From Butyricicoccus porcorum (GTDB lineage Bacteria; Bacillota; Clostridia; Oscillospirales; Butyricicoccaceae), in NCBI RefSeq assembly GCF_002157465.1, contig NZ_NHOC01000020.1:1-47214 (forward strand): a stretch of 47,214 bases of DNA, given 5' to 3'. Below, piece after piece: positions 27,099 through 35,866 of this stretch. The translations under genes were made by a program, and so were the position numbers. The notes below the pieces were generated by a model that had not been told where the DNA came from, ran no database searches, and saw only the letters and a program-made list of their open reading frames with translations. Every line of letters starts with the position of its first letter. Position 1 is the stretch's first letter.

Positions 27099-27971
27099 AT
27101 GTATCAGAATTTTATCCCCGGGCAGTATCCCAGCTGCTTTCGCGGCGATCCACCCGTGCTTTCCTATATCTGGAAAAAGAGAGTTGGGGAATCCTTTTCC
27201 CCGCCGCGCATCATGCACAGTCATGATGAGATCTCTGAGCTGCTGCTCGTCATCGAGGGCTCTGCCAATTATACCGTCGGCGAGTCGCAGTATATCATTC
27301 AGGAAGGCGATATCGTCGCAATTGGCGCGGGCGTTCTGCATGATGAGGATGCACGGCTCACCGCAGATACGACCATGGTCGCCGTCGGGCTCCGGCAGGT
27401 GCGGCTGATTGGGCTGCCGGATGGCGCGCTCGTCGATGCGGCTACCTGTCCGGTGCTGTCGCTGGGGGATTCCTTCCCTGTGTTCCGCAGCGTGCTGGAT
27501 ACAATCCACAGTCTGTTGAATGACAACGGGGAGCAGTATGCCGAAACCTGCCAGTTCCTGATGGCCGGGTTGGTCTCGCTGTTTGTCCGCCTGTATCAGC
27601 ACAATGCGGAGAGTGATGCGCCGTCCGGCAAAGGCGAGCAGTTTGTCGGGCGGATCCGTCAGTATATCGAGGCGCATTACAGCGAAACTATCTCACTTCC
27701 GTCCGTCAGCCGCGCCCTGCACATCAATCCCTATTATCTCGCGCATATCTTTAAGGAGCATACCGGGTATTCCCCGATGCAGTATGTCATTCGGCTGCGC
27801 ATCGGCAAGGCGCAGGGGCTGCTCATGTATACCGATTATCCCATTACCCAGATTGCCGGAATGGTCGGCTACGACAATTCCAGCCATTTTAATGCGATGT
27901 TTACCAAATATATCGGCATGTCACCCGGAAAATACCGCAAAAAATTTCGATCATCCAAGGGTGGAAAATAA
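27099..27971 (+). CDS. AraC family transcriptional regulator with cupin sensor
   Basis: A 290-residue regulator. The N-terminal half is a cupin-like sensor (MHSHDEISELLLVIEG, YIIQEGDIVAIGAGVLHDE). The C-terminal 100 residues hold the two helix-turn-helix motifs of AraC proteins (LPSVSRALHINPYYLAHIFKEHTG and ITQIAGMVGYDNSSHFNAMFTKYIGMSPGKYR). The ligand is unknown. ATG 27099 is chosen for its upstream GCAGGAG. The nitroreductase gene follows 77 bases later on the same strand with its own promoter and an inverted repeat, making it the obvious candidate target. Confidence 0.92.
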   Translation: MYQNFIPGQYPSCFRGDPPVLSYIWKKRVGESFSPPRIMHSHDEISELLLVIEGSANYTVGESQYIIQEGDIVAIGAGVLHDEDARLTADTTMVAVGLRQVRLIGLPDGALVDAATCPVLSLGDSFPVFRSVLDTIHSLLNDNGEQYAETCQFLMAGLVSLFVRLYQHNAESDAPSGKGEQFVGRIRQYIEAHYSETISLPSVSRALHINPYYLAHIFKEHTGYSPMQYVIRLRIGKAQGLLMYTDYPITQIAGMVGYDNSSHFNAMFTKYIGMSPGKYRKKFRSSKGGK

Positions 27972-27983
27972 ATCTGTTTTCTG

Positions 27984-28019
27984 TTGCATTTTCCCAAATG
28001 ATGGAGTACACTGGGAAAA
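27984..28019 (+). promoter_or_regulatory. Promoter and inverted repeat before nitroreductase
   Basis: -35 TTGCAT (27984-27989) and -10 TACACT (28007-28012) have a 17-base spacer. A perfect 8-bp inverted repeat TTTTCCCA (27989-27996) / TGGGAAAA (28012-28019) brackets the -10, a good position for a repressor operator. Confidence 0.6.
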
Positions 28020-28048
28020 GATCAAAAATTCATCAGGGAGGAACCAAA

Positions 28049-28585
28049 ATGAATACAACAGAATGTATCATGACCCGTCGCAGCGTCCGCAAGTTCACCG
28101 AACAGCCGGTGCCGCACGGGGTTCTGGAGGATATCATTGCGGCGGCTGCCTATGCTCCGTCGTGGAAAAACACGCAGATTTCCCGCTATATTGCCATTGA
28201 GGGCCGCGAAGCCATTGCGGAGATTGCAGACAACTATGCGGCGTTCAACAGGCACACGCTGTCCACTGCGCCGATGCTCATCGCACAGTGCTGTGTCAAA
28301 AAGCGCAGCGGCTATGAACGCGACGGTTCGTTCACAACCGACCGCGGCGATGGCTGGCAGATGTATGACTGCGGCATCGCAGCGCAGACATTCTGTCTGT
28401 CCGCACATGAGCACGGTCTCGGCACCGTCATTATGGGCATCTTCGACCGCCCGGCGCTGGAAAAGCACTTAAACGTGCCGGAGGATCAGGAGTTGGTCGC
28501 ACTGATTGCAGTCGGCTATCCGGACGAAACCCCGAATGCGCCGAGACGCAAGGGTGTCGCCGACCTGCTGACTTACGCGGAATAA
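28049..28585 (+). CDS. Nitroreductase family protein
   Basis: A 178-residue FMN-dependent nitroreductase-fold enzyme. The N terminus has the family signature TRRSVRKFTEQPV (FMN phosphate contact), then APSWKNTQ; the C-terminal half has GIAAQTFCLSAHEHGLGTVIMG and ALIAVGYPDE. Such enzymes reduce nitro-compounds, quinones or other acceptors with NAD(P)H; the natural substrate cannot be told from sequence. ATG 28049 is preceded by GGGAGG. It is a single gene between its promoter and a strong terminator, probably regulated by the adjacent AraC protein or through the inverted repeat at 27989-28019. Confidence 0.92.
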   Translation: MNTTECIMTRRSVRKFTEQPVPHGVLEDIIAAAAYAPSWKNTQISRYIAIEGREAIAEIADNYAAFNRHTLSTAPMLIAQCCVKKRSGYERDGSFTTDRGDGWQMYDCGIAAQTFCLSAHEHGLGTVIMGIFDRPALEKHLNVPEDQELVALIAVGYPDETPNAPRRKGVADLLTYAE

Positions 28586-28597
28586 TCACATACTGTA

Positions 28598-28627
28598 AAG
28601 ACCTGCCCGACCCGGCAGGTCTTTTTT
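28598..28627 (+). terminator. Nitroreductase terminator
   Basis: AAGACCTGCC pairs with GGCAGGTCTT and is followed by TTTTT, 12 bases after the stop. Confidence 0.9.
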
Positions 28628-28659
28628 GTCAGAGATATGTGACATAATGATGGTTTTGG

Positions 28660-28688
28660 TTGCCGAGCAGAGCAAAGCAGGGTATAAT
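28660..28688 (+). promoter_or_regulatory. Promoter of the SLH surface protein gene
   Basis: -35 TTGCCG (28660-28665), a 17-base spacer and a perfect TATAAT (28683-28688). Confidence 0.65.
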
Positions 28689-28736
28689 AAAAATAAGGGG
28701 AACCATTGGGGATGATAGAACTTTGGAGGTAATGGG

Positions 28737-31436
28737 ATGAAACAAAAACTTGTGTCGCTGCTGCTTCTGCTGGCACTTCTGGCAGGACAGCTTCCGGCGG
28801 CTGCTACATATACCGGGTCGGATAAGACCATACCGCTCACCGGATCTGTGACTGTTGTCAATCCCCTGTACGGCGGGACAGCGGACGAGGAATCACCGTC
28901 GGATTCGACAGATTTCATCATAGAAAACCCGCCGAACTTTCGCAAAAAACAGGCGGAGCGGGGCGAACACGGCGCGTCTGCGACGGCGTATTATACAGAC
29001 ATTGCCGATGCAGCGGGGTTCGTGCGCAGCCAGATGGCAAACCGTCAGCATGTGATTACGCTTGCCTACCGCACAACGGTGCGCTCGAACAGTGAAGACC
29101 CCAAGGTCAGCATTGTCAAGAGCATTGTCGCAAATGCGCTGGGGGAAACCGGGAACGAAAATGAAGGCGATTACCTGCGCTGGCAGTATGGACGCTATGT
29201 CTGCAACATTCAGGGTGAGTCGGTCGTAAACGGCGACGGCACGAGCACCTATTCGTATAAATTTATTTATTCAGTTGTCTATTACACAACGGCGGAACAG
29301 GAACGCGAGCTGAATGACAAACTGACGGAAGTACTGCGGTCATTACATCTTGAGCAGGCGACCGATTACCAGAAGATCGAACGGATTTATTCGTATATCT
29401 GTGACCATGTGAGCTATGACAGCGACGACACCACCACGCAGAAATATACCGCCTACAGTGCGCTGACGCGCGGCACCGCTGTCTGTCAGGGCTATGCGCT
29501 GCTGCTGTACCGCATGCTGCGCGAAGCGGGCTTTTCCACACGCATCATTGCCGGAACTGCAACCGCGAGCGGTGAAAACCATGCCTGGAACATCGTAAAG
29601 CTCGGAGAGCAGTATTATTATCTGGACAGTACGTGGGATGCAGGGGCGTCCTGGCGCGACTATTTTTTGCGCGGCAAGGACAGCTTCCTCGGACATGAGG
29701 CGTGGTCGGATTATACAAGCGATGAATTTATTGCCGCGTATCCGATTGCCGAGACCAGCTATGAGCCGGGTCCCGCGGACGATCCGCAGAGCAGTTTGCT
29801 CGGACAGGGTACCTGTGGAAATGATATCACGTGGAGTCTGGCAGAGGACGGCGTGCTGACGCTGCGCGGCAGCGGCAGGATGAACGATTATGAGGAAGGC
29901 AAGGCGCCGTGGGCGGAGCTGGCTGAGCGGATTACGGCGCTGGATATCGGCTGCGGCATCACCTCGGTGGGTAGCTATGCGTTCAGCGGTTGTACCGCCC
30001 TGAACACGGCGGTTGTGCTGCCGGACGGCATCAAACGCATTGGAAGCGGTGCGTTTTCGGGCTGTACAGCGCTGCTGTCCATCGATATTCTTCCGTCGGT
30101 GGCAGACATCCAGACGAATAGCATTCCGTCGGGCACTGTGATCCGCGGCTGTACAGGAAGTACAGCGGAAACGGTCGCGTCCCTGCTGGGGCTTACCTTT
30201 GAGACCATCCAGAGCATTGCGGATGCGGAAATTCAGCTGTCCCAGACGGTGTATTCATTTACCGGGGAAGCCTGTACGCCGACGGTGACGGCGACAACGG
30301 CAGACGGAGCTGAGGTGCCGTGCACGGTGGTCTATAGTAACAACATTGGCGCAGGAACAGCACAGGTGATGGTATCCGGTACGGACACATACGGCGGAAA
30401 GACCGAGGTGCAGTTTACCATTGAAAAAGCTGTGCCCCAGGTCGAAGTGCCACAGGGACTGTCGGCGCTCTGCGGACAGTCCCTGCGCGATGTGCTGCAC
30501 AGCAGCTGCTTTGCATGGCAGGAGCCAGAGCAGTCGGTCGGCATGGAGAAGGGCGAAAAAACCTTCTATCTGACCTATACACCGATTGATACGCAGAATT
30601 ATACGGCTGTGACCGATATTCCGGTAACGGTTTCCGTGCACGATACCATCGGGCTGAGCAGTACGGCTGCGACAACCCATGTGGGCGCAGAGCTGCGCCT
30701 GATCCCGTCTGCGATTCCGAACAATGCCCCGGAGGATATCCTGTTCTGGAACAGCGATACCCCGGAGGTGGCGTCGGTTTCCAGCGAGGGCATTGTAACG
30801 GCGAACGCCGAGGGCACGGCGGTTATTTCTGTCCACAGTGTCAACGGCGAGTATGCGCAGTGCACTGTGACAGTGGAAACCCTGCCGTTCACGGATGTGG
30901 CGCAGAAGGCATGGTATTACAATGCCGTGTCGTATGCCCGCGGCAACGGTCTGTTTGCCGGCATTACGCCGACAACATTCGGACCCAACAAAACCATGAC
31001 ACGTGCTATGCTGGTACAGGTACTGTACAGCATGTCCGGCTTACCCACAGTGACTGGGAAATCCCCGTTCAGCGATGTTGAGGAGGGGAAATGGTATACC
31101 AGTGCGGTTATCTGGGCAGCGGAAAACGGTGTTGCCGCAGGTACGGGAAATGGGACATTTTCCCCCAATAAGCATGTTACCCGCGAACAGACAGCCACGA
31201 TTCTGTACAAATACGCCGATCTCAACGGCCATTCAACGACATCGTATGTCAGCATCAGCAGCTATGACGACGATCAGGATGTATCCAACTGGGCGATTCA
31301 TGCGATGCAGTGGGCAGTCGGCAACGGTCTGATTTCGGGCACGGACGGCAACCTGCTACAGCCGCGCGGCAACGCAACACGCGCGCAGCTCGCACAGATT
31401 ATGATGAAGTTCCGATACAATATTGTATATGGGTAA
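28737..31436 (+). CDS. Secreted transglutaminase-like protein with LRR, Big2 and SLH domains
   Basis: An 899-residue exported surface protein. A signal peptide (KQKLVSLLLLLALLAGQLPAAA) starts it. A transglutaminase-like cysteine protease fold has the triad C250 (GTAVCQGYA), H282 (ENHAWN) and D297 (YLDSTWD). BspA-type leucine-rich repeats follow (VGSYAFSGCTAL, IGSGAFSGCTAL, about residues 400-450), then bacterial Ig-like segments, one clearly Big2-like (about 640-715). Three S-layer homology repeats start near residues 718, 778 and 842 and would anchor it to secondary cell-wall polymer. Whether it cuts, crosslinks or merely binds protein is unknown. GGAGG lies 7 bases before ATG 28737. Confidence 0.9.
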   Translation: MKQKLVSLLLLLALLAGQLPAAATYTGSDKTIPLTGSVTVVNPLYGGTADEESPSDSTDFIIENPPNFRKKQAERGEHGASATAYYTDIADAAGFVRSQMANRQHVITLAYRTTVRSNSEDPKVSIVKSIVANALGETGNENEGDYLRWQYGRYVCNIQGESVVNGDGTSTYSYKFIYSVVYYTTAEQERELNDKLTEVLRSLHLEQATDYQKIERIYSYICDHVSYDSDDTTTQKYTAYSALTRGTAVCQGYALLLYRMLREAGFSTRIIAGTATASGENHAWNIVKLGEQYYYLDSTWDAGASWRDYFLRGKDSFLGHEAWSDYTSDEFIAAYPIAETSYEPGPADDPQSSLLGQGTCGNDITWSLAEDGVLTLRGSGRMNDYEEGKAPWAELAERITALDIGCGITSVGSYAFSGCTALNTAVVLPDGIKRIGSGAFSGCTALLSIDILPSVADIQTNSIPSGTVIRGCTGSTAETVASLLGLTFETIQSIADAEIQLSQTVYSFTGEACTPTVTATTADGAEVPCTVVYSNNIGAGTAQVMVSGTDTYGGKTEVQFTIEKAVPQVEVPQGLSALCGQSLRDVLHSSCFAWQEPEQSVGMEKGEKTFYLTYTPIDTQNYTAVTDIPVTVSVHDTIGLSSTAATTHVGAELRLIPSAIPNNAPEDILFWNSDTPEVASVSSEGIVTANAEGTAVISVHSVNGEYAQCTVTVETLPFTDVAQKAWYYNAVSYARGNGLFAGITPTTFGPNKTMTRAMLVQVLYSMSGLPTVTGKSPFSDVEEGKWYTSAVIWAAENGVAAGTGNGTFSPNKHVTREQTATILYKYADLNGHSTTSYVSISSYDDDQDVSNWAIHAMQWAVGNGLISGTDGNLLQPRGNATRAQLAQIMMKFRYNIVYG

Positions 31437-31439
31437 ACA

Positions 31440-31469
31440 AAACCCGGCACGCCTGCGCGTGCCGGGTTT
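31440..31469. terminator. Bidirectional terminator
   Basis: AAACCCGGCACGC pairs perfectly with GCGTGCCGGGTTT around CTGC. It ends the SLH gene on plus and the yhaO/membrane-protein unit on minus (TTTTGTTT follows). Confidence 0.85.
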
Positions 31470-31482
31470 GCTGTATTTTGCG

Positions 31483-32337
31483 CTATTCGCGGCGCTTTTC
31501 TGAACCGGATTTTTGGTCCTTTTTCTGCGGCTTTTCCGGAATCGGATTGCCGAAGTTATCGACGCCATAGCCGTCACCGTGGTTGATGATCGGGATGAAT
31601 TTGGGGGCAAAGCGCCCGCGCCCGCGGTGCTTGACGTAGAAATAGCCGATGACCGAAAAGACCACCGCACCGATGAAGTTGACAAATAAATCTTTCATCG
31701 TGTCAATCAGGCCGATGTCGAGATAACCGCCATATTTAGCGATCCAGTCCTCGCCGTTGACCAGCAGAGAATCCACCTGGAGATGGATTGGCACATTTGC
31801 ACCGGTGGGATTGAGTGCCACAGAGTTGATGCTGGTCACAAAAAAGTCCTTCTGCATGTCCATGGCGAATGTTCTGTCCATGAAAAATTCAAAAAATTCC
31901 CACAGAACACCGATGGTCATGGAAAAGCAGAATGCGACAATGGCGACAAATACAGGCGACAGCTTGACCAGAAAGCGTTCGCTGCGGTTGAAAATATCGA
32001 CGAGCGAAAAACCGATGGCAGCCATCAGAAAACCGTTGATGGTATGCAGCATCGTGTCCCACATCGGGATTTTCTCGTAATATGCGTTGATTTCGCCCAT
32101 GATTTCCGCTGAAAAGATGAACAGCATGATGATGACCTCCAGAAACGGCGGGAGATCCAGATCGAGCTTCTTTTCAATAAAGCGGGGCAGACCGAGCAGA
32201 AACAGTGACAGAAAACAGATGAATACATTTTGATAATCGTCGTTGATGAACTGGCGCACCGCACAGATGACGATGAGAATCGTCAAAATGGTGCGTACGC
32301 GGAGTTCATTGCTGGTTTTTGGTTTTTCCTTTTGCAT
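31483..32337 (-). CDS. DUF2238/YjdF-like integral membrane protein
   Basis: A 284-residue membrane protein with about six hydrophobic segments (TILTILIVICAV, NVFICFLSLFLLG, LEVIIMLFIFSAEIM, INGFLMAAIGFSL, FVAIVAFCFSMTIGVLWEFFEFF, FVNFIGAVVFSVIGYFYV) and a charged C-terminal tail rich in Lys. The WDTMLHTINGF and GVLWEFFEF motifs resemble the YjdF/DUF2238 family, whose role is not known. It follows the phosphoesterase gene after 15 bases on the same strand with AAAGGA as ribosome binding site, so the two are probably cotranscribed. Confidence 0.7.
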   Translation of the reverse strand: MQKEKPKTSNELRVRTILTILIVICAVRQFINDDYQNVFICFLSLFLLGLPRFIEKKLDLDLPPFLEVIIMLFIFSAEIMGEINAYYEKIPMWDTMLHTINGFLMAAIGFSLVDIFNRSERFLVKLSPVFVAIVAFCFSMTIGVLWEFFEFFMDRTFAMDMQKDFFVTSINSVALNPTGANVPIHLQVDSLLVNGEDWIAKYGGYLDIGLIDTMKDLFVNFIGAVVFSVIGYFYVKHRGRGRFAPKFIPIINHGDGYGVDNFGNPIPEKPQKKDQKSGSEKRRE

Positions 32338-32352
32338 GCAGCAATCCTTTCC

Positions 32353-33447
32353 TCAGTCCAGCTCGCGCCCGTCAAGCGCGGCAAGGGCATATTCCAGTGC
32401 AAGCGTCAGCTTGGCGCAGGATTTTTCATCTTGACTGCATTTTTCCATGCGGGACAGGAAATCACGCGTCACCGTCCCGCGCAGGCCGTCGTCCTTCTGG
32501 TAGCGGTACAGATCCTGCATGGCGGAGGATTCGTCGATGACCTGTGCATGGAAAAACGAATGGCGCAGCGATCGTGACAGGGCAGTGAGATTCGGCTCAT
32601 ACATGCGCGTGCCGGTCAGATGGACGATGCAGCAGATGCGTGCGGGCGGCTGCGGCAGCAGCGGCAGCAGTGCTTCCGCGAGCATGGCGTCGCTTTGCAG
32701 ACCGGTCATGGGCAGGGAGACTGTCGCAAATTCCAACGCACCGGACGGGCGCAGAGTCAGGGAGACATCCCCTTTTTCAATGCGTCCGGTGAGATAGCCC
32801 TTGACACCGGTTTCATCCGATGCTGTGGCGGAGAAGCAGCCCGGGCAGCTGAGTGCGGTCTGGCCGATGCGGAATACACCGCTGAACCGGTGGTTGTGGC
32901 CGAGCGCGATATAGTCGAAGCGGCTGCCGATGACGGCGCTCTCAGAAATCGAGTTGTAGCCGCCTGTGCCGCCCAGCTCGCCGTGCATCAGGCAGATATT
33001 GCATTTGGACGGGTCGAGCGGTGCTTCCAGCGAGATGACCGCCTTGTTGTCCTGAAAGGCGGCGCCCCAGATGACGGTTTTTCCGTCGTTCAATGCGACC
33101 GGCTCCAGTGTGCGCCCGGTGAAAACATGCAGGTTCTGCGGCAGCGGCTGTGTGGCATATGGGCTGCCCGCATGATAATAATCGTGGTTGCCGGGCGAAA
33201 GGAACACGGGACACGGGCACTTGGCGAGCAGCGCGAACACGGCAGAGGAAATCTGCGGGCGCACATCCGGTGTATCGAACAGGTCTCCCGCGATGAGCAC
33301 GGCATCCGCCGCGGATGCGCCGGCATATGTCACAAACGACTGAAGTGCGGACAGCTGTAGGCTGACGGCTTCTGCGGCGCGGTCGGGCGGAAGAAAATCA
33401 AATTTTGCACCGATGTGGAAATCGGCGGCATGGATAATATTTGGCAT
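32353..33447 (-). CDS. YhaO/SbcD-like metallophosphoesterase
   Basis: A 364-residue calcineurin-type phosphoesterase related to SbcD/YhaO DNA-repair nucleases. Metal-binding motifs are all present: AADFHIG (D9, H11), IAGDLFDTPD, SPGNHDYY, LMHGELGG and ALGHNH. YhaO normally acts with an SbcC-like ATPase (YhaN) encoded next to it, but here the downstream neighbour is a membrane protein and the upstream region is non-coding, so no partner is in view. ATG 33447 is preceded on the minus strand by GGAGGAGG; eight more codons are open upstream without such a site. Confidence 0.85.
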   Translation of the reverse strand: MPNIIHAADFHIGAKFDFLPPDRAAEAVSLQLSALQSFVTYAGASAADAVLIAGDLFDTPDVRPQISSAVFALLAKCPCPVFLSPGNHDYYHAGSPYATQPLPQNLHVFTGRTLEPVALNDGKTVIWGAAFQDNKAVISLEAPLDPSKCNICLMHGELGGTGGYNSISESAVIGSRFDYIALGHNHRFSGVFRIGQTALSCPGCFSATASDETGVKGYLTGRIEKGDVSLTLRPSGALEFATVSLPMTGLQSDAMLAEALLPLLPQPPARICCIVHLTGTRMYEPNLTALSRSLRHSFFHAQVIDESSAMQDLYRYQKDDGLRGTVTRDFLSRMEKCSQDEKSCAKLTLALEYALAALDGRELD

Positions 33448-33498
33448 AAAGAAAAACCTCCTCCGAAACATCGGGCGGGATATATTCTGATGCTTTCT

Positions 33499-33526
33499 AT
33501 TATAGCAGTTTTGACGCGGCTTGCAA
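33499..33526 (-). promoter_or_regulatory. Promoter of the yhaO-like operon
   Basis: On the minus strand, -35 TTGCAA (33526-33521), a 16-base spacer and a perfect -10 TATAAT (33504-33499), 52 bases before the start. Confidence 0.65.
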
Positions 33527-33573
33527 AGCGCCGCGCGCGCCGTTCGGTGCAGAAAAAGAGAAAAAACACGACA

Positions 33574-33601
33574 AAGCGGCCGCCCTGACGGGCGGCCGCT
33601 T
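33574..33601 (-). terminator. Strong GC hairpin, probable terminator
   Basis: AAGCGGCCGCCC and GGGCGGCCGCTT are perfectly complementary (12 bp) around a 4-base loop; on minus it is followed by TTGTCGTGTTTTTTC. It could end the dnaD-dnaC transcript or a separate small RNA. Confidence 0.6.
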
Positions 33602-33839
33602 CGTTCGCATACGTTTCACAAAATAAAAAGGGGGGTAAGAGAAATTCAAAGATACCGGCATATCTTTTAGGAAGAGGTTTCGTCGTTCCCTCGTTCCATG
33701 CTCATAGTATAACGCATTTATCCGAGGAAGTTGTGAACAAATCGTAAAACGACTGTTACAATTCTATGTTGTTTTTGAAGATAGACAGTAAAGACGCAGA
33801 TATTTGCGAAAACGGCGGAAAAAGTACCCGATTATCAGG
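33602..33839 (-). other. 238-bp non-coding stretch, possible small RNA locus
   Basis: No credible protein gene lies here. On the minus strand there is a -10-like TATACT (33711-33706), a hairpin AAAGATA/TATCTTT (about 33643-33668), a C6 run (TTACCCCCC, near 33631-33639) and the strong hairpin at 33574-33601. That would define a transcript of about 130 bases. No good -35 is present, so transcription is uncertain. Confidence 0.3.
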
Positions 33840-34835
33840 TCAAAAACGCTGTTTTTTCCGGATTTTGCGAATGTCATCGCCGATAAAACGCAGCTGGGTA
33901 AACTCGCCGAGGATGCGCGAGGCAATCGCCGCGGAGTACCGACCCTCCAGCTCACCCGGCAGCAGATTGGTGCTGAGGATGGTCGGCAGCCGTGCCATCA
34001 GGCGGCGACTGAGCAGGTCATACAGGCAGGAGGTGTGGAAGGCGCCGGGCAGTTCCGTGCCGAGATCGTCGACAATCAGCAAATCGGCATTGCGAAAACG
34101 CGCAAGTGCCTGCGAGGCGGCAGAAAAATCGCCGCTTTTGAATTTTGCGTTGTTGTACTGGTCAAAAATAGAAATGGCAGTATCATATGTCACGGAAAAG
34201 CCCCGCTCGGTGACGCGCCGCGCGATGCACGACGACAGGAAGGTTTTGCCGAGGCCTGCTGCGCCGTACAGCAGCAGGTTTTCATAGGATGCACCGAAGG
34301 TTTCGGCAAAGCTGCTGCACTTCTGGTAGTTGAATTTCGCCATTTCGCGCGGGGAAATACCGGAACGGCTGTCGGGCTGGGTGCTGTAGTAGTCCAACCG
34401 GAATGTGTCAAAGGTCTCCCGGTCGACCGGGAGCAGGGAGGACAGGTCCTTTTTCTGCTCGGCTGCGGCGCGGCGGCGCACACAGTCGCACAGCCCGCTC
34501 TCGACATAGCCGGTGTCCCGGCAGGCGGGACAGTCGCAGGCGACGGCGAGATAATCCGCCGGATAGCCGTTTTCCAGCAGGATGTGGCGTTTTTCGTCCT
34601 GTAAAGCCAGATTTCGGTCGCGCAGCGCAGCAATGGCGCTGTCGGTATTGTTTGATTCAAACGCAATCCGCATGGCTTTCGCCGATGTCGCGCGCAGCTC
34701 GCGGTCAATTTCACCCAGACGCGGGATGGTATGCGTCAGGCGGTAACGGCGTTCCTCTGCTTCGGCTTCATGCTGCTGTCGCTGCTGTTCCATCTGCCGG
34801 AGAATCCGGGAGATCAGTGCCCTGTCATACGCCAT
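33840..34835 (-). CDS. dnaC: DnaC/DnaI-like replicative helicase loader
   Basis: A 331-residue AAA+ ATPase. The N-terminal part is a helical, charged region with a zinc-finger-like CPACRDTGYVESGLCDC (C-x2-C-x9-C-x-C). The C-terminal ATPase has Walker A LYGAAGLGKTF, Walker B LLIVDDLG, and a sensor-like ILSTNL followed by SRILGEF. This pattern fits the loader that places the DnaB-type helicase on DNA (DnaI in Bacillus). Its start overlaps the end of dnaD by 11 bases, so the pair is coupled and works together in replication restart or initiation. Confidence 0.88.
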   Translation of the reverse strand: MAYDRALISRILRQMEQQRQQHEAEAEERRYRLTHTIPRLGEIDRELRATSAKAMRIAFESNNTDSAIAALRDRNLALQDEKRHILLENGYPADYLAVACDCPACRDTGYVESGLCDCVRRRAAAEQKKDLSSLLPVDRETFDTFRLDYYSTQPDSRSGISPREMAKFNYQKCSSFAETFGASYENLLLYGAAGLGKTFLSSCIARRVTERGFSVTYDTAISIFDQYNNAKFKSGDFSAASQALARFRNADLLIVDDLGTELPGAFHTSCLYDLLSRRLMARLPTILSTNLLPGELEGRYSAAIASRILGEFTQLRFIGDDIRKIRKKQRF

Positions 34836-35790
34836 GGCTGTTGCCCTCCTTTCGGTTCATTGCGTTGAATTCCTCCAGCCAGTCGCGCTCCCAGTCGGAG
34901 AGATTGGCACCATCGGACGGCGGTGTGAGTTTGGCCTGCGGTGCGGGCTGCGGCTGGTGCAGACCCGGCTCCACCGCGGTGATTTCCGCTGCCGTGTGGA
35001 CACCCTTCTGATGCCAGCTGTCCAGAATCCCCTTGAGATATTTCCAGCTGAATTTGCCCAGACGGGCGTACATGCGCTCCTTCGCCAGCTCGACTGCCTC
35101 CGCATCGAAGCCCTGTCGGATAAAGCCGGACAGGTAACGGTATTCCTCCGGTGCAGGGTCGCGTCCCGCCATGTCCAGCGCGCGCAGCATGCTGTCCATC
35201 AGCGGCTTTTCCGCCTCGCGCCGCGCGAGAAATTCCGATGCGGCTTCTGCGGTAAAAATGCCCATATCTGCCCAGAGGTACGCCTGTTCCTCGATATCGC
35301 GGCGGCTGACGACGCCTTTTTCCCGGTGCAGCCAGGTCAGCAGGTCGATGAGCACATCGGCGGGCAGGCCGAGATGCTCATAGGCGTTCATCAGCGTGCG
35401 CAGCTGGGCTTCGGTCAGCGTGCGGCCGAGCACCATCTCTGCCGTCTGGCAGACCGATGCAAAGCGATGATCGCCTTCGCGGCGCGCGCGCATTTCCGCC
35501 GCCGTGTAGCGCGGCGGGTGTGCAGACCGGTCTGGATGCTTCTGCTGCGTTTCGGTCGGCGTGGAGACCAGGTGCAGGCTGGTCAGCGTGTGCACGGCGC
35601 GGTCATACCGGTCGCGCGTCATGCCGAGCGCGCGCAGCGCTTCGCGCTCGTCGAACGACGAGCCCTTCCGCACAAGATACAGGTACAGCAGTGCACTGTC
35701 GCCGTCACAGCAGGCGAGCAGGCTGTCCACAACCTGTGCGCGCAGCACGCAGAACTCCCCGCCGGTCGGAATGAGTGATGTGAGTGACAT
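34825..35790 (-). CDS. dnaD: DnaD domain replication protein
   Basis: A 321-residue protein with an N-terminal winged-helix region (FCVLRAQVVDSLLAC, EREALRALGMTRDRYDRAVHTL) and two DnaD/DnaB_2-type domains, the second ending in the hallmark WKYLKGILDSWHQKGVHT. DnaD-type proteins act in primosome assembly on the chromosome with the helicase loader encoded next. ATG 35790 has GGAGG eight bases upstream on the minus strand; 12 further codons are open but lack that support. It has a clear promoter and a hairpin in its leader. Confidence 0.88.
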   Translation of the reverse strand: MSLTSLIPTGGEFCVLRAQVVDSLLACCDGDSALLYLYLVRKGSSFDEREALRALGMTRDRYDRAVHTLTSLHLVSTPTETQQKHPDRSAHPPRYTAAEMRARREGDHRFASVCQTAEMVLGRTLTEAQLRTLMNAYEHLGLPADVLIDLLTWLHREKGVVSRRDIEEQAYLWADMGIFTAEAASEFLARREAEKPLMDSMLRALDMAGRDPAPEEYRYLSGFIRQGFDAEAVELAKERMYARLGKFSWKYLKGILDSWHQKGVHTAAEITAVEPGLHQPQPAPQAKLTPPSDGANLSDWERDWLEEFNAMNRKEGNSHGV

Positions 35791-35866
35791 GAATATGCCT
35801 CCGGGAAAACGGGTTTTCCGTCGCAAAACGGAAAATATCGGTTACATTTGTGCAAAATTACGGGAA

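Noticed and set aside
33667-33699. A 10-codon peptide (MERGNDETSS) on the minus strand
   Set aside because: It would start almost at the transcription start with no ribosome binding site; the match to a peptide is likely chance.
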